Of a stretch of DNA of 10,526 nucleotides, positions 6,356 through 10,526 are shown in pieces. Position 1 is the stretch's first letter; each line of letters begins with the position of its first letter. Source of the DNA: Sporomusa sp. (GTDB taxonomy: Bacteria; Bacillota_C; Negativicutes; Sporomusales; Sporomusaceae). Below the pieces are notes generated by a model. It did no database searches, was not told where the DNA came from, and saw nothing but the letters and a program-made list of their open reading frames with translations. The stretch is from contig JAQSXM010000084.1 in NCBI GenBank assembly GCA_029256645.1, positions 1 to 10,526 on the forward strand, written 5' to 3'. The translations under genes were made by a program, and so were the position numbers.

Positions 6356-7027
6356 ATGAAAATAGCTTTGGTGTATACAAGTACTACCCCGGAATTGATT
6401 GAATTGGTAGAAAAAGAGGTGCGGCAATTACTGCCGCAGGATACTGAGGTCATCAGCAATCAGGATCCATCAATTCTGGCAGAAGTACGGGAGGCAGGAT
6501 CTGTTACGGCGCCGGCGGCGGCCAGACTTGTCGGCATGTATATGAAAGCGGTGGGCGACGGGGCTGATGCAATTCTCAATCTTTGTTCGTCTGTGGGGGA
6601 AGTTGCCGATGCAGCCCAGGATATTGGTAAATATACCGGCATTCCGATCGTGCGTGTCGATGAAGATATGTGCCGCGAGGCGGTACGGCAAGGGGTGCGT
6701 ATCGGTGTGATGGCTACCTTGCCAACAACCCTGGCACCAACCAAAAATACGATCCACCGGGTAGCGAGGGAAATGAACAAGCATGTAGAATTAGTTGATG
6801 TTTTGGTTGACGGTGCATTTGGCCTTGATCAAGGGCAGTTTAAAGAGCTAATGACAAAATATGCGAAGGAAATCTCGGATAAGGTTGATGTGATTTTATT
6901 TGCCCAGGGTTCGATGGCTTATTGCGAACAGTATATCCAGCAGCAGTGCGGGAAAACGGTCTTGTCCAGTCCGCGCTTCGGTGCCGTGGCACTGAAAGAG
7001 GCTTTGGTAAAAAAGGGTTTGCTATAA
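6356..7027 (+). CDS. Aspartate/glutamate racemase-superfamily protein, second catalytic Cys apparently absent
   Basis: A 223-residue cytoplasmic protein. The ATG is preceded by AGAGGAGG about 8 nt upstream. The fold-typical start MKIALVYTSTTPE, the first catalytic-cysteine site ILNLCSSVGEVAD (Cys77), and the IPIVRVDEDM and RIGVMATLPTT segments fit the Asp/Glu/hydantoin racemase superfamily. In two-base racemases the second half carries another catalytic Cys, usually in a GC-T/A-G context. Here the corresponding segment is ILFAQGSMAY (181-189), with Ala-Gln at the expected place; Cys190 lies a few residues later. It may therefore not be a two-Cys racemase. One-Cys relatives include decarboxylases and isomerases. 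It is first in an apparent operon with a transporter and a GlcG-like protein, so it probably acts on an imported carboxylic acid or sugar acid. The superfamily is firm, the reaction unknown. Confidence 0.8.
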   Translation: MKIALVYTSTTPELIELVEKEVRQLLPQDTEVISNQDPSILAEVREAGSVTAPAAARLVGMYMKAVGDGADAILNLCSSVGEVADAAQDIGKYTGIPIVRVDEDMCREAVRQGVRIGVMATLPTTLAPTKNTIHRVAREMNKHVELVDVLVDGAFGLDQGQFKELMTKYAKEISDKVDVILFAQGSMAYCEQYIQQQCGKTVLSSPRFGAVALKEALVKKGLL

Positions 7028-7070
7028 CAACTCCGGTCAGATTTTAAATTAATCCAAAGGAGCGACAGAG

Positions 7071-8045
7071 ATGTTGGAAAAATTGGGAAATATAGTGAAG
7101 TTTATTACGAAATACTTTTCTGTTTGGATTATCCTGGGTGTTATTGCCGCCTTTTATAATCCTGGAACATTCAAACCGTTATCAAAATACGTCCCCTATT
7201 GTATTATGGCCGTCATGCTGAGTATGGGTCTTACGGTATCAATCGGTGACTTTAAACTCGTTTTCTCGCGCCCTAAAGATGTGTTCTGGGGCATTGTTCT
7301 GCGATATATGATTATGCCGTTTATTGCTTTCCTTTTGACAAAGATCCTTAATTTGCCGCCGGTTTTGGCTGCGGGCCTTATCCTTGTAGGCTGCTGCCCC
7401 AGTGGCGTGGCAAGTAATGTTATGACTTTTTTGGCTAAAGGGGATACGGCCCTTTCCATCACGGTTTCTTCTCTCAATACGATTATTGCACCTTTTATTA
7501 CCCCCTTTATGTTTGCTTTTCTGGTTGGTTCGATCGTTCCCGTTGATGCCGGGGCTATTCTGTTTGACATACTGAAGATTGTTCTGGTACCGGTATTGCT
7601 AGGAGCCGTGATTCGCGGTATGGCATCAGACTTTGTGGACAAAATCATGCCGATTATTCCCATCGTATCTGTTATTGCCATTTTTATTACTACCAGTTCG
7701 GGGTTTGCTCTCAGTGCCGGCTCCCTGGCCAATGTTGCCTGGATTGCTGTTGTTGCCGTGGTTTTGCACAATGTACTTGGTTTGACAACCGGATATTGGG
7801 CGGCGCGTGGTGTTGGCATGAATCACTTCAAAGCCAAAGCGCTTAGCTTTGAAATAGGCATGGAAAATGGCGGGCTGGCAATGGCCTTGGCATTAGCTCA
7901 TCTGGCTCCGTTAGCCTTCATACCGGCTGCCATATTTAATCTGGTCCATAATCTCACCGGCCCGATGCTGGCCAGCTACTGGCGCGAACAAGAAGAAAAA
8001 AAAGAAGTGACTGCAGCTAATGAGAAAGACACTATACAGTCATAA
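7071..8045 (+). CDS. BASS-family (bile acid:sodium symporter-like) transporter
   Basis: A 324-residue integral membrane protein with nine or ten hydrophobic segments and a charged C-terminal tail (EEKKEVTAANEKD). AAGGAG at 7057-7062 lies 8 nt before the ATG. Family signatures are visible: MLSMGLTVSIGDF at 49-61, the discontinuous-helix motif GCCPSGVASNVM at 107-118 followed by LAKGDTALSIT, and the second crossover segment EIGMENGGLA at 261-270, whose Glu and Asn belong to the usual sodium/substrate site. BASS proteins typically import organic anions (bile acids, pantothenate, pantoate-like or keto acids) with sodium. It lies 43 nt after the racemase-like gene and 65 nt before the GlcG-like gene, which suggests co-transcription. 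It is probably the uptake system for the substrate of this locus. The substrate cannot be deduced from the sequence. Confidence 0.9.
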   Translation: MLEKLGNIVKFITKYFSVWIILGVIAAFYNPGTFKPLSKYVPYCIMAVMLSMGLTVSIGDFKLVFSRPKDVFWGIVLRYMIMPFIAFLLTKILNLPPVLAAGLILVGCCPSGVASNVMTFLAKGDTALSITVSSLNTIIAPFITPFMFAFLVGSIVPVDAGAILFDILKIVLVPVLLGAVIRGMASDFVDKIMPIIPIVSVIAIFITTSSGFALSAGSLANVAWIAVVAVVLHNVLGLTTGYWAARGVGMNHFKAKALSFEIGMENGGLAMALALAHLAPLAFIPAAIFNLVHNLTGPMLASYWREQEEKKEVTAANEKDTIQS

Positions 8046-8110
8046 ACGGCTCAAAGTAAATGTCTTATTGATGGTACCACATAACTGGTGAAAGTAAAGG
8101 AGTGATAATC

Positions 8111-8518
8111 GTGGACAATGTTACACTTGCGCTGGCAAAGAAAATAGCGGACTATGCGGAAGAGACTGTTGCGGGAGAATATGGTATGAAACCGTTCAGT
8201 GTGGCAGTTTGTGATAAGGACGGGTTTTTAGTTTTATTTAATAAGCTGGACGGTGCCAAACTATTGACTATCAGCCTTACACCCAATAAAGCGTATACCG
8301 CTGCCCGGATGGGGGTAAGTACAGCCGATTTTCTCCGAAGGTTACAGCAGGAAAACCTCAATATTGCCTACTTTGCCGATGACAGATTTGTGGCGATGCC
8401 AGGCGGTGTGCCGATCTATAATGACAAACAGCAAGTTATTGGTGCAGTTGGGATTGGCGGACTGAAAGAAGACGGTGAGGTAGCCGCCAAAGTTGCTGCC
8501 GCTGCGGCTCGTTTATAA
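8111..8518 (+). CDS. GlcG/HbpS-family protein (DUF336)
   Basis: A 135-residue protein from GTG 8111. The frame also contains a GTG at 8102, but AAAGGAG at 8096-8102 overlaps that codon and sits 8 nt before GTG 8111, so 8111 is the better start. Typical GlcG/HbpS features are KPFSVAVCDKDGFLVLFNKLDGA at about 27-49, the NKAYTAARMG helix, a PGGVPI turn (97-102) and GAVGIGG (111-117) before an Ala-rich C-terminal helix. Members include the glycolate-locus protein GlcG and the haem/corrinoid-binding HbpS. Many sit in catabolic operons with no known role, and some may act as isomerases or ligand carriers. No signal peptide is present, so it is cytoplasmic. Its place after the transporter gene suggests an auxiliary role in the same pathway. 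Confidence 0.85.
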   Translation: MDNVTLALAKKIADYAEETVAGEYGMKPFSVAVCDKDGFLVLFNKLDGAKLLTISLTPNKAYTAARMGVSTADFLRRLQQENLNIAYFADDRFVAMPGGVPIYNDKQQVIGAVGIGGLKEDGEVAAKVAAAAARL

Positions 8519-8565
8519 GGCTGAGTGTTTTTTACTACCCGCCAATTATCAGAGACTCCTTATGA

Positions 8566-8594
8566 TTGTTTGGACCGACGTATGATGTTATACT
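8566..8594 (+). promoter_or_regulatory. Promoter of the FCD-family regulator gene, with overlapping operator core
   Basis: TTGTTT (8566-8571), a 17-bp spacer and TATACT (8589-8594) form a plausible sigma-A promoter with a good -10. GTTATAC at 8587-8593 is a GT-N3-AC core covering the -10, consistent with autorepression. An exact inverted pair, TTTGGACC (8569-8576) / GGTCCAAA (8615-8622), spans the promoter and the ribosome binding site. Confidence 0.55.
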
Positions 8595-8622
8595 GGTAAC
8601 AAATATCATCAGGGGGTCCAAA

Positions 8623-9339
8623 ATGGCAACAGAATCTTTTTTAAAGGAAATAGGCGGTAAATCTGTTGTAGAGCAGATTGTTGATAATGTTACCAATGCG
8701 ATTATCAATGGGGAGTTGAAGCCGGGTGATAAGATCCCGACGGAAAACGAGCTTTGCGTAACAATGGGAGTTGGGAGAAATTCTGTTCGTGAGGCAATCA
8801 AGATACTGGAAGCATATGGTGTGCTTACAATCAAGCGGGCAGAAGGGACCTTTGTAAAACAAGGGTTTGACAGCAAAATGTTATACCCTGTTTTATACGG
8901 GATTATCTTACAGAAAGATTCGGCAAATCAAATTGTGGAATTGCGTAAAGTAATTGACGTGGGCATACTCCAACTGGCAATCGATAAACTGGAGTTGGAA
9001 TCATTGCACAAAGCGGAACAGGCCATGAAGAAGATTGAACAAAAGCTGGCTGCCGCGAATGTGGACGTTAATGCTATCTTTGAAGCCGACACCGCCTTTC
9101 ATAGGGTACTTGTTGCTATTACGGAAAATGAACTATTAGAAGGAATTTGTTCTTATGTCGATCAGATTACCAAAAAATCCAGGATGAAAGCGATAGAAAA
9201 ATTTATAAACGACAAGGCAACAGAACAATTTCTGCTTATGCACCGGGAAATGCTGCGGGTAGTAAAAGAAAAAGACCGGGCGAAGATCAATGAAGTGGTG
9301 GAAAACCATTATCAATATTGGGAAAAGGTAACCTGCTAG
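8623..9339 (+). CDS. GntR-family transcriptional regulator, FadR subfamily (FCD domain)
   Basis: A 238-residue DNA-binding protein. ATG 8623, 6 nt after AGGGGG (8611-8616), is preferred over an in-frame TTG at 8566, which would fall in the -35 box. The N-terminal winged helix-turn-helix covers about 13-80 (ELKPGDKIPTENEL, VGRNSVREAIKILEAYGVL, KRAEGTFV). The FCD effector domain covers about 100-236. Its likely metal/carboxylate ligands are Asp156 and His160 (EADTAFHRVL), His207 (MHREM) and His229 (ENHYQYW). FCD regulators usually bind organic acids or sugar acids and are released from DNA by them, which fits the surrounding catabolic genes. It lies between the transport genes and the aldolase/BKACE genes, so it probably controls both. 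Its stop codon forms the start of the downstream structured repeat. Confidence 0.92.
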   Translation: MATESFLKEIGGKSVVEQIVDNVTNAIINGELKPGDKIPTENELCVTMGVGRNSVREAIKILEAYGVLTIKRAEGTFVKQGFDSKMLYPVLYGIILQKDSANQIVELRKVIDVGILQLAIDKLELESLHKAEQAMKKIEQKLAAANVDVNAIFEADTAFHRVLVAITENELLEGICSYVDQITKKSRMKAIEKFINDKATEQFLLMHREMLRVVKEKDRAKINEVVENHYQYWEKVTC

Positions 9340-9509
9340 TAGTCCGCCAAGTCTAAAGCTCAGGATGAATTGCGCGAGATTTTTCGCCCAGCAAGGCGAA
9401 GGAGCCGCGCATATCGGACATATGTAAGGCGACGACAACGAAGCTGGACGGGAAATATCGCGCCAAGAACACTGTAGATTTGGGCTTGGTGGGCTACTAA
9501 TCACTAGCA
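9337..9509 (+). repeat. Structured intergenic element with two-tier long hairpin
   Basis: The outer stem pairs 9337-9357 with 9479-9499 over 21 consecutive positions, four of them G-U pairs. An inner stem pairs 9372-9392 with 9443-9463 (17 Watson-Crick pairs and two G-U in 21). A small apical hairpin CATAT/ATATG lies at 9410-9424, and a flanking pair TGCTAGT (9334-9340) / ACTAGCA (9503-9509) closes the ends. The direct repeat AAGGCGA occurs twice in the loop. Most wobble pairs work only in the + strand RNA, the direction of the flanking genes. It fills the whole gap between regulator and aldolase and has no coding potential. It looks like a dispersed intergenic repeat or a structured RNA. I have an unverified impression of having seen similar sequence in related genomes. 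Confidence 0.7.
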
Positions 9510-9552
9510 GAGCCTGGTATTGTACAAATAACCAACTAAGGGGCCATTTGTC

Positions 9553-10392
9553 ATGCTGGTAAATTTAGCAGATATTCTTGAGGATGCTTATCAGAGAAAC
9601 TATGCGGTAGGGTCTTTTAATGGTTACAATTATGAAACCTTTGCGGGGATCATCAGGGCCGGGAATGAGACAAATACGCCGGTGATTCTGGCTTTTGGTG
9701 CCAAGTATTTGCCAAACCTGTCCCTGGAGACGGCCTATGCCCTTGCCAAAAGCCTGGGAGAGAAGAGCGAAACTCCGGTGTGTCTGCATCTTGATCATTG
9801 TAGTGACCTGGATACGGTGTTCCGGGCGATTCGAGCCGGTTTTGGCTCGGTTATGTATGATGGTTCAGCGCTGCCTTTTGCGGAGAATGTAAAAAACACC
9901 AATTTGGTTTGCCGGATCGCCCATGCCTGTGGTGTGTCAGTGGAGGCTGAACTGGGCTGCCTGGCCGCCGGCGAACATTCCCATGAAGGGTCGGCAACTG
10001 ATGTGGCGGCTTATACGGAACCGGCGCAGGCAGCGCAGTTTGTGACAGCCACACAGGTTGATGCCCTGGCCGTTTCCATTGGCACCGTACATGGGCTGTA
10101 TAAAGCAGAACCTAATCTGCGGCTGGATATCCTGGCCGGCATTAATGAACTCGTGGCAGTCCCGCTGGTGTTGCATGGCGGTTCAGGGCTGGCGGTGAAG
10201 GATATTTTAGGCTGTATTGATCATGGAATTGCCAAAATCAATGTGAACACCGAGATATCTGTGTATGCGGTCGAAAAGACAAGGGAACTGCTAGCGGTTA
10301 AGCAGCCGCACTTTTCCGAGTTGTCTTTAAGCCAGGTAGATTATGTAAAAGACATTGTGAAAAAGTATATAGCTTTTTTTAGCCGGCAGTGA
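9553..10392 (+). CDS. Class II (zinc-dependent) aldolase, KbaY/GatY/Fba-like
   Basis: A 279-residue cytoplasmic enzyme, close to the usual 280-290 for this family. The ATG follows AAGGGG at about 9537-9542 with roughly 10-nt spacing. Class II signatures are complete: GSFNGYN at 20-26, HLDHC at 79-83 (catalytic Asp81, zinc His82), VMYDGS at 100-105, VEAELGCLAAGEH at 130-142, VSIGTVHGLYK at 174-184 (zinc His180), LVLHGGSGL at 206-213 (zinc His208) and KINVNTE at 228-234 (substrate-phosphate region). These enzymes reversibly cleave ketose phosphates into DHAP and an aldehyde. The tagatose- versus fructose-bisphosphate preference cannot be assigned. The location after an FCD regulator and before a BKACE gene suggests a dedicated catabolic aldolase, not the glycolytic one. 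The gap to the next gene is 42 nt with a good ribosome binding site, so they are probably co-transcribed. Confidence 0.9.
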   Translation: MLVNLADILEDAYQRNYAVGSFNGYNYETFAGIIRAGNETNTPVILAFGAKYLPNLSLETAYALAKSLGEKSETPVCLHLDHCSDLDTVFRAIRAGFGSVMYDGSALPFAENVKNTNLVCRIAHACGVSVEAELGCLAAGEHSHEGSATDVAAYTEPAQAAQFVTATQVDALAVSIGTVHGLYKAEPNLRLDILAGINELVAVPLVLHGGSGLAVKDILGCIDHGIAKINVNTEISVYAVEKTRELLAVKQPHFSELSLSQVDYVKDIVKKYIAFFSRQ

Positions 10393-10434
10393 GTAACTAG
10401 CCAGTCTGGCCTGGCTGTGGATTGGAGGGGAAAA

Positions 10435-10526
10435 ATGGACAAAGTAATGATTTCTGTTGCTCCTGTAGCGAGTACAGATAAAAATATAGTTCCTGCTAAC
10501 ATTGCCGCAGATGTTGTGCGTTGCTG
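10435..10526 (+). CDS. Beta-keto acid cleavage enzyme (BKACE/DUF849), 3' truncated by window
   Basis: Only the first 30 codons are present. The ATG at 10435 follows GGAGGGG (10424-10430) with good spacing. The start MDKVMISVAPVASTDKN and the following NIAADVVRC segment resemble the N-terminus of BKACE/Kce proteins (3-keto-5-aminohexanoate cleavage enzyme), whose first strand reads about K-hydrophobic-I-x-VAPxG. These enzymes use acetyl-CoA to split a beta-keto acid into acetoacetate and an acyl-CoA. The call rests on about 30 residues plus catabolic context, and the rest of the gene lies outside the window. Confidence 0.65.
   Translation, partial: MDKVMISVAPVASTDKNIVPANIAADVVRC

Noticed and set aside
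7196..7819. 207-residue frame on the - strand opposite the BASS transporter gene
   Set aside because: It is an antisense shadow with no recognisable domain; the + strand gene has full family motifs and a good ribosome binding site.
10399..10416. AGCCAG/CTGGCT hairpin between aldolase and BKACE genes as a terminator
   Set aside because: It has only 6 bp and no T-run, and it is followed at once by a strong ribosome binding site; it is more likely incidental within an operon.
1..10526. CRISPR array, tRNA/rRNA genes, insertion sequences
   Set aside because: No regularly spaced direct repeats, no cloverleaf with tRNA consensus loops, and no transposase-like coding sequence were seen.

Overview
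The window looks like a chromosomal segment of an anaerobic, diderm member of the Firmicutes (Negativicutes, Sporomusa/Pelosinus-like). The basis is the combination of an outer-membrane TonB-dependent receptor, strong AGGAGG-type ribosome binding sites, GTG/TTG starts, a membrane-anchored heterodisulfide-reductase-like Fe-S protein and moderate G+C. The genus is inference. All genes recognised here lie on the + strand.

Region 1 (1-1862) is the 3' part of a gene for a membrane-bound Fe-S oxidoreductase. It has cytochrome-b/NarI-like membrane helices, a two-cluster ferredoxin domain and two CCG domains. This architecture is known from quinone-linked electron transfer, for example ETF:menaquinone oxidoreductase.

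Region 2 (about 1863-6010) is the most unusual part. A TonB-dependent receptor is followed by a six-helix ECF-type S component. Then comes a 257-residue DDTD protein that resembles the catalytic half of archaeal TiaS (tRNA-Ile2 agmatinylcytidine synthetase) but is too short to carry its tRNA-binding domains. A small cysteine-containing protein overlaps its end from a TTG start, and a hairpin terminator follows. I read this as an outer-plus-inner-membrane uptake route coupled to an ATP-dependent modifying enzyme for an unknown small molecule. A perfect 15-bp hairpin separates the receptor gene from the S-component gene.

Region 3 (about 6011-6355) is non-coding. It carries a structured GC-rich inverted-repeat element, then an AT-rich zone with a clear sigma-A promoter and a 17-bp palindromic operator candidate.

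Region 4 (6356-10526) looks like a carbon-source utilisation locus. In order it encodes an Asp/Glu-racemase-superfamily protein that appears to lack the second catalytic cysteine, a BASS-family transporter, a GlcG/HbpS-like protein, a GntR/FadR (FCD) regulator with its own promoter, a class II aldolase of the KbaY/GatY type, and the start of a beta-keto-acid cleavage enzyme (BKACE). Between regulator and aldolase lies a roughly 165-nt element that folds into a long two-tier hairpin and is probably a dispersed intergenic repeat. The set suggests uptake of an organic acid or acid sugar, aldol cleavage, and acetyl-CoA-dependent cleavage of a beta-keto acid. The substrate cannot be read from the sequence.
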